Below are positions 16,806 through 25,980 of a stretch of 64,000 nt of DNA, in pieces. Source of the DNA: Aldehydirespirator sp965261105 (GTDB lineage: Bacteria > Actinomycetota > Acidimicrobiia > Acidimicrobiales > Aldehydirespiratoraceae); contig CBDHCM010000006.1 in the NCBI GenBank assembly GCA_965261105.1, positions 2,418,001 through 2,482,000 on the forward strand, written 5' to 3'. Both the position numbers and the translations under genes were made by a program. The notes under the pieces were generated by a model. That model was not told where the DNA came from. It worked only from the letters and a program-made list of their open reading frames with translations, and searched no databases. Positions within the stretch are counted from its first letter, which is position 1. Every line of letters starts with the position of its first letter.

Positions 16806-19118
16806 ATGGCTGTGTTTGCTAGTACTCCGGTCGAGTTGATCGAGGGCGTGTACGCCACGCTGGACGAGCGGGTGGGGCGGGCCCGGGAGAGCTTCGGGCG
16901 GCCGCTGACGCTGGCCGAGAAGATCCTGGTCAACCATCTGGATGCCTCTGAGACCGGGGTGCCCGAGCGGGGCGTGTCGTATGTGGACCTGCGCCCGGAC
17001 CGGGTGGCCATGCAGGACGCCACCGCGCAGATGGCGTGGCTGCAGTTCATGACCGCGGGGCTCGACGAGGTGCGGGTGCCCACCACCACCCACTGCGACC
17101 ACCTGATCACCGCCCGCACCGACGCCAGGCGCGACCTGCTGGCCGCGCTGTCGGGCAACGACGAGGTGTACGAGTTCCTGCGCAGCGTGTGCGCCCGCTA
17201 CGGCGCCGGCTTCTGGAAGCCCGGCTCGGGCATCATCCACCAGGTCGTGCTGGAGAACTACGCCTTCTGTGGCGGGATGATGATCGGCACCGACAGCCAC
17301 ACCCCCAACGCCGGCGGGCTGGCCATGGTGGCGGTTGGCGTGGGCGGCGCCGACGCGGTGGACGTGATGACCGGCTTCCCGTGGAACGTTCGCTGGCCCG
17401 AGTTCATCGGCGTGCGCCTCACCGGCGAGCTGAGCGGCTGGAGCGCCCCCAAGGACGTGATCCTCAAGGTGGCCGACATCCTCACCGTGGCCGGCGGCAC
17501 CGGCGCCATCGTCGAGTACTTCGGTCCCGGCGCGCGGTCGCTCAGCGCCACCGGCAAGGCCACGATCTGCAACATGGGCGCCGAGATCGGCGCCACCACC
17601 TCGATCTTCGACTACGACGAGTCGATGGGCCGCTACCTGCGGGCCACCGGCCGCGCCGAGGCCGCCGACCTGGCCGACTCGGTGGCGGACCACCTGTGCG
17701 GCGACCCCGAGACCGAGGCCGACCCCGAGCGCTTCTACGACCGGGTGGTGGAGTTCGACCTCGACGCCCTCGGGCCCCACATCAACGGCCCCCACACCCC
17801 GGACCTCGCCCGCGAGGTCGCCGAGCTCGGTGACGAGGCCCGCGACCGCGGCTGGCCGCTGGAGATCAGCGCCGCGCTCGTCGGGAGCTGCACCAACTCG
17901 TCATATGAGGACATCACCCGAGCCGCCTCCATCGCCCGCGACGCGGCGGCCAAGGGCCTGCGGGCCCGCACCCGGCTGCTGGTGACCCCCGGATCCGAGC
18001 AGATCCGCTCCACCATCGTGCGCGACGGTCTGATGGACGACTTCGAGACCCTCGGCGCGACCGTGCTGGCCAACGCCTGCGGGCCCTGCATCGGCCAGTG
18101 GGACCGCTCCGGAGACGCAGGCCACACACCAGGCCGGCCCAACGTGATCGTCACCTCCTACAACCGCAACTTCCCCAAGCGCAACGATGGAGACCCGGCC
18201 ACGCTCGCCTTCGTCACGTCGCCCGAGACCGTGATCGCGCTGGCATTGGCCGGCACCGTCGACTTCGACCCGATCAGCGGCAAGCTGACCAACGACGACG
18301 GCGAGGCGGTGGCATTGGCCGAGCCGTCCGGCATAGAGCTGCCCCCCGACGGATTCGATCCCGGTGAAGACACCTTCGTGGCCCCGCCCGCGGACGGCGC
18401 CGCCGTCGAGGTCGGGGTGTCGCCGGACTCCGAGCGCCTCCAACTGCTCGAGCCCTTCGCCCCCTGGGACGGGCGCGACTATGAGGATCTGCCGGTCATC
18501 GCCAAGGCCAGGGGCAAGTGCACCACCGACCACATCTCCGCGGCCGGGCCGTGGCTGCGGTACCGGGGCCACCTGGAGAACATCTCGGGCAACCTGTACC
18601 TGGGGGTGGTCAACGCGTTCAATTCCTCTGACGACCATCACGGATACGAGGTCGGCCACGGCCGCAACCAGCTCACCGGTGTGGTCCAGTCCCTGCCCGA
18701 CATCGCCCGCGAGTACCACGCCGCCGGGCTGCGCTGGGTGTTCATCGGGGACTCCAACACCGGCGAGGGCTCCAGCCGGGAGCACGCAGCCATGGAGCCC
18801 CGGTTCCGGGGCTGCGTGCTGGCGCTGGCCCGCAGCTTCGCCCGCATCCACGAGACCAACCTCAAGAAGCAGGGCGTGCTGGCGCTGACGTTCGCCGATC
18901 CCGCCGACTACGAGCGCATCGGCGAGGACGACCGCCTGGCCGTGCGGGGACTGGCGGACCTCGCGCCGGGGCGGCCGGTGACGGTGGAGGTCACTGCGCC
19001 CGGCGGCGCAGTCTGGACCTTCGAGGGATGCCACACCCTCAGCGCTGAACAGATCGAATGGTTCCGAGCCGGGAGCGCTCTGAACATCATCCGCAGCCGC
19101 GCCGACAGCAACCTATGA
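16806..19118 (+). CDS. acn: aconitate hydratase, mitochondrial type
   Basis: 770 residues. Converts citrate to isocitrate in the TCA cycle using a [4Fe-4S] cluster. The cluster ligands are Cys362 (GSCTNSS), Cys425 and Cys428 (ACGPCIG). The swivel domain at the C-terminus carries GKCTTDHIS and GDSNTGEGSSREHA. The length and the TTHCDHL start match the shorter mitochondrial-type aconitases rather than the roughly 900-residue AcnA common in actinobacteria. Citrate synthase and AceK lie within 8 kb, so TCA-related genes are loosely grouped here. Confidence 0.9.
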   Translation: MAVFASTPVELIEGVYATLDERVGRARESFGRPLTLAEKILVNHLDASETGVPERGVSYVDLRPDRVAMQDATAQMAWLQFMTAGLDEVRVPTTTHCDHLITARTDARRDLLAALSGNDEVYEFLRSVCARYGAGFWKPGSGIIHQVVLENYAFCGGMMIGTDSHTPNAGGLAMVAVGVGGADAVDVMTGFPWNVRWPEFIGVRLTGELSGWSAPKDVILKVADILTVAGGTGAIVEYFGPGARSLSATGKATICNMGAEIGATTSIFDYDESMGRYLRATGRAEAADLADSVADHLCGDPETEADPERFYDRVVEFDLDALGPHINGPHTPDLAREVAELGDEARDRGWPLEISAALVGSCTNSSYEDITRAASIARDAAAKGLRARTRLLVTPGSEQIRSTIVRDGLMDDFETLGATVLANACGPCIGQWDRSGDAGHTPGRPNVIVTSYNRNFPKRNDGDPATLAFVTSPETVIALALAGTVDFDPISGKLTNDDGEAVALAEPSGIELPPDGFDPGEDTFVAPPADGAAVEVGVSPDSERLQLLEPFAPWDGRDYEDLPVIAKARGKCTTDHISAAGPWLRYRGHLENISGNLYLGVVNAFNSSDDHHGYEVGHGRNQLTGVVQSLPDIAREYHAAGLRWVFIGDSNTGEGSSREHAAMEPRFRGCVLALARSFARIHETNLKKQGVLALTFADPADYERIGEDDRLAVRGLADLAPGRPVTVEVTAPGGAVWTFEGCHTLSAEQIEWFRAGSALNIIRSRADSNL

Positions 19119-19124
19119 GCCACC

Positions 19125-19178
19125 CATGGCGGCAGGACCCCGCATAGCGGCAGGACCCCGCATGGCGGCAGGATCCCG
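19125..19178. repeat. 18-bp tandem repeat after aconitase
   Basis: Three units of 18 bp (CATGGCGGCAGGACCCCG with one-base variants) at 19125, 19143 and 19161. They begin 7 bp after the aconitase stop. The rest of the 308-bp gap to the next gene holds the dispersed repeat at 19358 and no credible gene. Confidence 0.85.
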
Positions 19179-19357
19179 CGTGGCCGACGCCATCAGGCGC
19201 ATCGTGCGGAGCGAGGCGGCGAACCAGCCCCACATCCACGCCGTGCAGTCGCGCCCACAGCAGACGGCCGCGGCGCGGTCCTCGCATCTACGATGACCAC
19301 TATGCTTACAGCATGCGCTGATCGGTTGGCACCGCCTCGCGTCGCAGCGTCTCATTT

Positions 19358-19412
19358 CCCGCTCTTGTTCGCTGCGCTCACGGGCCGCTCGGGCCGCGGC
19401 CTCGCTCAGCGC
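19358..19412. repeat. dispersed intergenic repeat, copy B
   Basis: Near-identical to 1077-1130, with a 1-base gap and a few substitutions. It ends 15 bp before the GTG of the carboxyltransferase gene, so it would lie in the leader or promoter of that gene. Confidence 0.6.
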
Positions 19413-19426
19413 ATCGCGAGGTCCTC

Positions 19427-20818
19427 GTGAACCCTGGCCAAACCGCCCGGTCTCTGACAGCCTCTCAGACGACCACGATCGGCATCCGCGCCGGGGCCTC
19501 CGGGTTCGTCCACAGCCGTGTGACGGCCATCGGCGCCCGGACCGTCGTCGAGATCGACGCCCGCGGGTCTGAGGAGAACCGCAGCAGAGCGCTGACGCCC
19601 GCCGACGGCCAGAGCATGGCCGCCGCAGCCTGCCTGGCCCGCACACAGCGGCTTCCGGTGGTGCTGAGGCTGGCATCCTCCGGCGCCGACCTCAACGCCG
19701 GGGTCGCCGCCCTCCACGGCTGGGCCACCGCGGCCGCGGAGCTGGCTCGCTGCTCGGGGGTAGTGCCGGTGATCGTGATCGCGGCCGGACCCAACGTCTC
19801 GGGCCCGGCCCTGCTGCTGGGCTTGGCCGACTTCGTGGTGATGACCGCCGACGCCTATGCCTTCGTGGTAGGGCCCCAGATGGTGGAGCACTTCACCGGT
19901 ATGCCCGTAGACCGCGACGAGCTGGGCGGCGGCGAGACCCACTCCGTCACCTCGGGCGTGGCCAGCTTCCTGGCCGCTGACATGTCCGAGGCCGACGAGA
20001 TAGCGGCCGAGCTGCTCGGCTACCTCCCTGACAGCAACGACTCCGACCCGCCCGCCCGGGTGTGCACCGATCCTGCCGACCGGGCTGTGCCCGAGGCCTT
20101 CGAGGTGCTGCCGGCCGAGTCGGGGGGAGCCTACGACGTGCGCGACGTGCTGGCCGCGGTCGCCGACCACGGCGTGCTGCTGGAGCCTCACACCTACTGG
20201 GGCGCCAACCTGGTGACCGCGTTCGCCTCCTTGGGGGGGCGGCCCGTCGGGATCGTGGCCAACCAGCCCCAGTCGCTGGCCGGGACGCTCGACATCACCG
20301 CCTCCCGCAAGGGCGCCCGCTTCGTGGCCTTCTGCGACGCGTTCAACCTTCCGCTGGTGACCTTCGTCGACACGTCCGGCTTCTACCCGGGCAAAGACCT
20401 GGAGTGGCGGGGAATGATCCGCTACGGGGCCCAGCTGGCGTTCTCCTATGCACGGGCCACGGTCCCCCGAGTCAATGTCACCCTGCGCAAGTCCTACGGC
20501 GGCGCGTACATCGTGATGGACTCCAAGCCGATGGGCAACGACGTGGCCCTGGCGTGGCCCACGGCCGAGATCGCGGTGATGGGAGCCAAGGGGGCGGTGG
20601 AGATCCTGCACCGGTCGGCCGGCGCGGCCGAGCGGGCTGCGATGGAGGCGGCCTACGAGCAGCGCCTCCTGAACCCGTACGCCGCCGCGGATCGCGGCGC
20701 CATCGACTCGGTGATCGAGCCGGCCGACACGCGGCGGGAGATCTGCGCCGCGCTGGAGATGCTCGTCTCCAAGCGGGAGCGCCTGCCCCGGCGACGCCAC
20801 GACAACGCCCCGCTGTAA
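19427..20818 (+). CDS. acyl-CoA carboxylase carboxyltransferase subunit
   Basis: 463 residues of the crotonase-like carboxyltransferase fold used by acetyl-/propionyl-CoA carboxylases. The acyl-CoA half is clear: RPVGIVANQPQSLAGTLD, then KGARFVAFCDAFNLPLVTF, the oxyanion region VDTSGFYPG, and KSYGGAYIVMDSK with the Gly-Gly-Ala-Tyr pocket. It ends ADRGAIDSVIEPADTRREI. The N-terminal half is shorter and less typical than in PccB-type subunits (about 510 residues). No biotin carboxylase gene is next to it. Which acyl-CoA is used cannot be told from sequence. Confidence 0.85.
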   Translation: MNPGQTARSLTASQTTTIGIRAGASGFVHSRVTAIGARTVVEIDARGSEENRSRALTPADGQSMAAAACLARTQRLPVVLRLASSGADLNAGVAALHGWATAAAELARCSGVVPVIVIAAGPNVSGPALLLGLADFVVMTADAYAFVVGPQMVEHFTGMPVDRDELGGGETHSVTSGVASFLAADMSEADEIAAELLGYLPDSNDSDPPARVCTDPADRAVPEAFEVLPAESGGAYDVRDVLAAVADHGVLLEPHTYWGANLVTAFASLGGRPVGIVANQPQSLAGTLDITASRKGARFVAFCDAFNLPLVTFVDTSGFYPGKDLEWRGMIRYGAQLAFSYARATVPRVNVTLRKSYGGAYIVMDSKPMGNDVALAWPTAEIAVMGAKGAVEILHRSAGAAERAAMEAAYEQRLLNPYAAADRGAIDSVIEPADTRREICAALEMLVSKRERLPRRRHDNAPL

Positions 20819-20830
20819 CGCCACGATCGG

Positions 20831-21205
20831 CGCCCCGAAACAAGCGCCCGCTGCAACAGAACCGCCTTACACACCCCGCCATAACGCCCCGAAACAAGCG
20901 CCCGCTGCAACAGAACCGCCTTACACGCCCCCCGCCATAACGCCCCGAAACAAGCGCCCCCCTGCAACAGAACCGCCTTACACGCCCCCCGCCATAACGC
21001 CCCGAAACAAGCGCCCGCTGCAACAGAACCGCCTTACACGCCCCCCGCCATAACGCCCCGAAACAAGCGCCCGCTGCAACAGAACCGCCTTACACGCCCC
21101 CCGCCATAACGCCCCGAAACAAGCGCCCCGCCGAAAAAGCCCCCATATGTGCGCCCTGCTGCAAAAGCCTCGACAAATGCGCTCCGGCCATAAACGCCCC
21201 GCTGT
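20831..21205. repeat. tandem array of about 56 bp, five to six copies
   Basis: Units starting CGCCCCGAAACAAGCGCCC at 20831, 20885, 20941, 20998, 21054 and 21110 (periods 54-57 bp). Each continues through GCAACAGAACCGCCTTACAC and CCGCCATAA. The last unit decays into CATATGTGCGCCCTGCTGC-like sequence. The array fills the gap between the carboxyltransferase and citrate synthase genes and ends 4 bp before the citrate synthase ATG, so any promoter for that gene must lie inside it. Confidence 0.92.
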
Positions 21206-21208
21206 AGT

Positions 21209-22534
21209 GTGATGACCGATGATGGCCAGCATGACGATCACCGCCGCCGGCCGAACGGGGTGTATCGCGTGACTGAGAGCATCACCATCACCGACAACCG
21301 CAGCGGGAGCAGCATCGAGATCCCGATCGTCGCGGGCGGCGTCGACTCCGCGGCCTGGCGCAAGCTGCTGCCAGGCGTCTGGTTCCACGATCCGGGGCTG
21401 GCCACCACCGCGGTCACCTCCAGCGCGGTGGCCCAGATCGACGGCGAGGCCGGCATCCTGCGCTACCGCGGCTACCCCATCGAGCAGCTGGCCGAGCACA
21501 GCACGTTCCCGGAGGTCGCCCACCTCCTCATTTACGGGGAGCTGCCCACCCAGGCCGAGCTCGACGAGTGGGTGCACGAGATAACCCGGCACACGTTCAT
21601 CCACGAGAACTTTCGCAAGCGCGTCTTCGACGCCTTCCACTACGACGCCCACCCGATGGGGTTGCTCACCTCGGGCGTGGCGGGCCTGTCCACCTTCTAT
21701 CCCGAGGCCAAGGACATCTTCGACCCCGACAATCGCAGGGCGCAGATCGTCCGCTTGATCGCCAAGATGCCCACGCTGGCCGCGGCGGCCTACCGGTTCT
21801 CGAGGGGCCTGCCGTTCATCTTCCCCGACAACGCCCACGACTACCCGGAGCGCTTTCTGAAGATGATGTTCGACGTCGGCGGCGACTACGAGCCCGACGA
21901 GGCCCTCGTGCGGGCCATGCGGGTGCTGTTCATCCTGCACGCCGACCACGGCCAGAACTGCTCCACCACGGCGACCCGCGTTGTCGGGTCGAGCCACGCC
22001 GACCCCTACACCGCTATCGCGGCCGGCTGCGCCGCCCTCTACGGGCCGCTGCACGGAGGGGCCAACGAGGCCGTGATCAACATGCTGAATCAGATCGGCA
22101 CCTTCGACGAGGTCGACAGCTTCATCGCCGGCGTGAAGCGGGGCGGGCACCGGCTGATGGGATTCGGGCACCGCGTGTACAAGAACTACGACCCGAGGGC
22201 GGTCATCATCAAGGAGGCGGCCCACGACGTGTTCGCGGTGATCGGCAAGAACCCGCTGCTCGACATCGCCCTCAAGCTTGAGGAGGTCGCGCTGGCCGAC
22301 GACTATTTCGTGAGCCGGCGCCTGTACCCGAACGTGGACTTCTACTCGGGCCTCATCTACCAGTCGCTGGGCTTCCCCACCAACATGTTCACCGTGCTGT
22401 TCGCCATTGGCCGCACCCCCGGGTGGCTGGCCCACTGGAACGAGCTGATCGAGCAGAACTCCCGGATATACCGGCCCCGCCAGGTCTACGTGGGCGCCGA
22501 GCGGCGCGACTACGTGGCGATGTCAGACCGCTAG
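21209..22534 (+). CDS. gltA: citrate synthase
   Basis: 441 residues from the ATG at 21209; a GTG near 21269 (VTESITITDN) is a plausible alternative that would leave a leader. Catalytic residues are visible: His in YGPLHGGANEAV, His in GFGHRVYKNYDPRA, and Asp in YPNVDFYSG. It condenses acetyl-CoA with oxaloacetate to start the TCA cycle. The sequence directly upstream is the 56-bp tandem array. Aconitase is encoded 2 kb upstream on the same strand. Confidence 0.93.
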   Translation: MMTDDGQHDDHRRRPNGVYRVTESITITDNRSGSSIEIPIVAGGVDSAAWRKLLPGVWFHDPGLATTAVTSSAVAQIDGEAGILRYRGYPIEQLAEHSTFPEVAHLLIYGELPTQAELDEWVHEITRHTFIHENFRKRVFDAFHYDAHPMGLLTSGVAGLSTFYPEAKDIFDPDNRRAQIVRLIAKMPTLAAAAYRFSRGLPFIFPDNAHDYPERFLKMMFDVGGDYEPDEALVRAMRVLFILHADHGQNCSTTATRVVGSSHADPYTAIAAGCAALYGPLHGGANEAVINMLNQIGTFDEVDSFIAGVKRGGHRLMGFGHRVYKNYDPRAVIIKEAAHDVFAVIGKNPLLDIALKLEEVALADDYFVSRRLYPNVDFYSGLIYQSLGFPTNMFTVLFAIGRTPGWLAHWNELIEQNSRIYRPRQVYVGAERRDYVAMSDR

Positions 22535-22612
22535 CGGACCCGCGGCCAGTCTTCGCGAGAAGCGGCGTATATCGCCACAGAGCGCGAAGAACGCGGTCTA
22601 TCCGCTCGGCCT

Positions 22613-23596
22613 CTAGGCCGGGGCGATGTCGAGGACGATCTTCCCCGCGTTGAGATTGGCCTCCATGCGCTGGTGGGCTGCGGGCGCTTGGGTCAGCGGG
22701 AAGCGGCTGTCGATCACCGGGGCGAGGGCGCCGGTGGCTGCGTGGGGCAGCATCTCGGCCGCGAACTGGCGGGTGACCGCGATCTTCTCCTCTATGGGGC
22801 GGGCCCGCAGGGTGGTGCCGATCAGGGCGGCCCGCTTGGCCATCAGCGCGGCCGGGTTGAACGGCACGGACGCCCCGGACATGACGCCGACCTGCACGAT
22901 GCGCCCGTTGGTTCGCAGGCACTTGATGTTGCGGGGCAGGTAGTCGCCGCCGATCACGTCGAGCACCACGTCGACCCCGGCGCCGCCGGTGGCGGCGCTG
23001 ACGGCCTCCACGAAGTCCTCGCTGCGGTAGTCGATGACCGCATCGGCGCCGAGGGCCTCGCACACATGGTGCTTGCCCGCGGAGGCGGTCACCGCGATGC
23101 GGGCGCCCATGGCCTTGGCGATCTGGATGGACGCGGTGCCCACGCCGGAGGCTCCGGCGTGCACCAGCGCCCAACGCCCGGATGTGAGACCCCCCTGGCG
23201 CACGAGCGCGTCCCAGGCGGTGATGAACACCTCTGGGAATGCGCCGGCGACGTGCAGCCCGAGCGCCTCGGGCACCGCCATGGCCTGGCGCTCGTGCACT
23301 GCGACCTGCTCGGCGTAGCCGCCTCCTCCCACGATGCCCATCACGGCGTCGCCGACGGCGTGGGCGGTGACCCGCTCCCCCACCGCGGCCACCCGGCCGG
23401 CGAACTCCAGGCCGGGGATCTCGTGGGCGGCCGTCGGCCCCGGGTACAGGCCCCGGCGCTGCAGCAGGTCGGCGCGATTGATGGCCGAGGTCACCACGTC
23501 CACCAGGACCTCCTCTGGTCCGGGGAGCGGGTCGGGCACCTGCCGCACGACGAGGACCTCGGGTCCCCCTTTGACGGTGATGACGACAGCTCTCAT
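22613..23596 (-). CDS. zinc-independent quinone oxidoreductase (MDR family)
   Basis: 327 residues from the ATG at 23596, which starts as the family does (MRAVVITVKGGPEVL). The N-terminal GroES-like domain has SAINRADLLQRRGLYP and no zinc-binding Cys cluster. The Rossmann half has the NADPH motif HAGASGVGTASIQIAKAMGA. It looks like the PIG3/QorA group of NADPH:quinone oxidoreductases. It stands tail to tail with citrate synthase and is downstream of aceK on the same strand, with a 67-bp gap. Confidence 0.88.
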   Translation of the reverse strand: MRAVVITVKGGPEVLVVRQVPDPLPGPEEVLVDVVTSAINRADLLQRRGLYPGPTAAHEIPGLEFAGRVAAVGERVTAHAVGDAVMGIVGGGGYAEQVAVHERQAMAVPEALGLHVAGAFPEVFITAWDALVRQGGLTSGRWALVHAGASGVGTASIQIAKAMGARIAVTASAGKHHVCEALGADAVIDYRSEDFVEAVSAATGGAGVDVVLDVIGGDYLPRNIKCLRTNGRIVQVGVMSGASVPFNPAALMAKRAALIGTTLRARPIEEKIAVTRQFAAEMLPHAATGALAPVIDSRFPLTQAPAAHQRMEANLNAGKIVLDIAPA

Positions 23597-23663
23597 GGTG
23601 ATTCTCCCATCGATGCCGCCGTCAGGTATAGCGGCATGCTGCATCCGTGCCGCCGCCTCCGGC

Positions 23664-25427
23664 TCATGGAGCGCTCGCCGGCGACGCGGAGGCCGACGCC
23701 TCGACGGTCGAATGGAGGCGCAGCGTCGACGGGTAGGGAAAGAAGTCGGGAAAGTCGCCGGCGCGGTTGCGCTGCTTCATCGTCTGCCAGAAGTCGAGGG
23801 TGGCGATCTCGGGGTGGTGCTCGCCGAACACCTCGCCCACTATGGGAGGCGAGCGCAGGTAGGTGGCGAACTCCTCGGGGAACACGTCGTCGGCCCCGAC
23901 GGAGAACCACGGCTGGTCGAGCATCTCGTCGGCGTCGTCGCGGGGCGGGGGCAGAGCCCGGAAGTTCACCTCCGACAGCAGGGCCAGCTCGTCGTAGTCG
24001 TAGAACACCACCGAGCCGAGCCGGGTGACCCCGAAGTTCTTGGGGAACAGGTCACCGGGGAAGATGTTGGCCGCGGCCAGGTCCTTGATGGCGTTGCCGT
24101 AGTCGACGGCTGCGGCCATCGCCCGGTCGGGCGCCACCTCGCGCAGGTAGAGGTCGAGCGGGTAGACGCGCCGCTCGGTGTAGACGTGGCCCAGCACCAC
24201 CTCGGTGTCGGTGATGGTGACGGTGCGCGAGCACTCTTGCTGCAGCTCCTCGAGGAGGTCGTCGTCGAAGCGGTCCCGGGCGAAGGTGAGGTTCTCGAAC
24301 TCCTGGGCGTCGACGAGCCGGCCGACCCGGTCGAATCCGAACACGAGCCGGTAGCGGCGCTTCACGTCCTCGGGGGTGGTCCGCTTGCTGGGCGGGAAGC
24401 GGTCCTTGATCACCTTGAAGACCACGTCGAACGACGGCAGCGCGAACACCGCCATGACGGTGCCGGGCGCGCCCCGCGAGTGCTCGAAGCGGGTGTTGGA
24501 GTGCTCCATGTGCCGGTACAGGGCGCGGAACAGGTTGGTCTTGCCGTGCTGGGAGTACCCGAGGGAGGTGTACAGCTCGGCCACCGGCTTGACTGGCAGC
24601 ATCGACTTGAGGAACGCCACCACCACGGCGGGGCGCTCCGACAGCACGTGCATGTAGGAGCGGGCGTAGCTGAACAGGCGGCTGGCGGCGGGCTCGGTGA
24701 GGAGGGCGGCGTCGACGTGCACGCCGGTGTCGTCGTGGACTACGGGCAGGATGCAGGGCGACACCCGGTTGAGCCACCGCAGGCGGCCGACGAGGTAGGC
24801 GCCCTTCTGGCGGTAGAAGACGGCGTCGAGCACGTCGATGGCGTCTAGGTCCCTCCAGACGCCGTCGAGATAGCCGTCGATGCGGCGGGCGACGAGAGCG
24901 GCGTCGCGGCCCAGATCGGCGAAGTGCGGGCCGAGGGGGCTGTGTTCGAGGATGGCGGCGACCGCGGCCGCGGTGGAGTCGCCCACATTCGCGCTGTGGT
25001 GCTCCGGGCAGGCGCCGTCGGTGGCGGGCAGGGAGGTGGGCCCGAGCCAGATGAACTCGAGCTCCCGGTCGAGGCCCACGACACTGAACAGGCGCCGGGT
25101 TACGGAGTTGTAGAAGGTCTCGGCCAACTCCATGTCGCCGCGGTGCGACACGAGCTCGACGTAGCGGCGCTGGGCGTCGATCCAGGCTTGGCGGGCGCCG
25201 GTGGCCGGGAGTTGGGCGCGGCAGGCCTCCACGGTGTCGAGCACGGCGGCGGTGTGCAGGTTCAGACGCTCGGCGGCGTCTTGGCGGTGGCCTTGCCAGT
25301 CGCGGGCCAGGAATCGGTCCTCGGCTCGGGCGGTGACCGTGATGAAGTCGGAGTGGAAGGCTTCGAAGCGCTCGTAGAGGATGCGGGCCGGCTCGCCGGG
25401 CGTGCTCGAACGGCCGGGCGGGCCCAC
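23664..25427 (-). CDS. aceK: isocitrate dehydrogenase kinase/phosphatase
   Basis: 587 residues, the normal AceK length. The regulatory N-terminal half is followed by the protein-kinase-like half: the ATP loop ALPSFDVVFKVIKDRFPPSK, the catalytic segment NIFPGDLFPKNFGV and the metal site FYDYDEL. AceK phosphorylates or dephosphorylates isocitrate dehydrogenase and so splits carbon between the TCA cycle and the glyoxylate bypass. In enterobacteria it is in an operon with aceBA, but here it follows a chorismate mutase gene and no glyoxylate-bypass genes are in the window. AceK is mainly known from proteobacteria, so its presence in an actinobacterial context is notable. Confidence 0.92.
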   Translation of the reverse strand: MGPPGRSSTPGEPARILYERFEAFHSDFITVTARAEDRFLARDWQGHRQDAAERLNLHTAAVLDTVEACRAQLPATGARQAWIDAQRRYVELVSHRGDMELAETFYNSVTRRLFSVVGLDRELEFIWLGPTSLPATDGACPEHHSANVGDSTAAAVAAILEHSPLGPHFADLGRDAALVARRIDGYLDGVWRDLDAIDVLDAVFYRQKGAYLVGRLRWLNRVSPCILPVVHDDTGVHVDAALLTEPAASRLFSYARSYMHVLSERPAVVVAFLKSMLPVKPVAELYTSLGYSQHGKTNLFRALYRHMEHSNTRFEHSRGAPGTVMAVFALPSFDVVFKVIKDRFPPSKRTTPEDVKRRYRLVFGFDRVGRLVDAQEFENLTFARDRFDDDLLEELQQECSRTVTITDTEVVLGHVYTERRVYPLDLYLREVAPDRAMAAAVDYGNAIKDLAAANIFPGDLFPKNFGVTRLGSVVFYDYDELALLSEVNFRALPPPRDDADEMLDQPWFSVGADDVFPEEFATYLRSPPIVGEVFGEHHPEIATLDFWQTMKQRNRAGDFPDFFPYPSTLRLHSTVEASASASPASAP

Positions 25428-25437
25428 GGTGGAGGCT

Positions 25438-25749
25438 TCAGTCGCCGGCGGCGCCGGCCTCGTTGCGAGCCAGGTCGTGGTGGCGGATGACCTCGTCGAT
25501 CACGAATCGCAGGAACTTCTCACTGAAGGACGGGTCGAGGTTCGCCGCTGCGGCCAAGTCGCGCAGCCGGGCGATCTGCTGCTCCTCGCGCTGGGGGTCG
25601 GCGGGCGGCAGTCCGACGCTCGCCTTGTAGACGCCGATCTGCTTGGTGACCTTGAACCGCTCCGCGAGCAGCAGAATCAGCGCGGCGTCGATGTTGTCGA
25701 TGCTCGACCGGTACCCGGCCAGCGTCTCGTCCTCGGCGCCTGCACTCAC
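25438..25749 (-). CDS. chorismate mutase, AroQ type
   Basis: 103 residues from a GTG at 25749. All-helical AroQ-type domain: the first helix YRSSIDNIDAALILLLAERF, then KVTKQIGVYKASVGLPPADP, PQREEQQIARL, and the last helix with FLRFVIDEVIRHHD. It rearranges chorismate to prephenate for Phe/Tyr synthesis. An ATG at 25794 is in frame, but the stretch from there lies in one copy of a direct repeat (25763-25791), which argues for the GTG. The aceK gene follows after 10 bp, so the two are probably co-transcribed. Confidence 0.85.
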   Translation of the reverse strand: MSAGAEDETLAGYRSSIDNIDAALILLLAERFKVTKQIGVYKASVGLPPADPQREEQQIARLRDLAAAANLDPSFSEKFLRFVIDEVIRHHDLARNEAGAAGD

Positions 25750-25762
25750 AGCTAGGCAAGCT

Positions 25763-25852
25763 ATCGCCCACCAGGGACGGGAGCGCCTGTTCATAGGTAG
25801 CAGGAGCATCCGATGATTGAGTCCATCGCCCCCAGGGATGGGAGCGCCTGTT
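25763..25852. repeat. pair of direct repeats upstream of chorismate mutase
   Basis: About 28 bp are repeated at 25763-25791 and 25825-25852 (shared core GGGAGCGCCTGTT preceded by ATCGCCC and CAGGGA). They flank about 33 bp of unique DNA and lie in the likely promoter region of the chorismate mutase-aceK pair. Confidence 0.75.
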
Positions 25853-25980
25853 ACAAGACGACCAAGGCCTGCTCTGAATTCACAGCCGACCGGAGCCTGC
25901 CCGACCCGGCATGGGACCGACCCACCCCACGGGCCGGCTATACCACGGCGAACTGCACCGCGCCGGCCACACCGCGCCAG

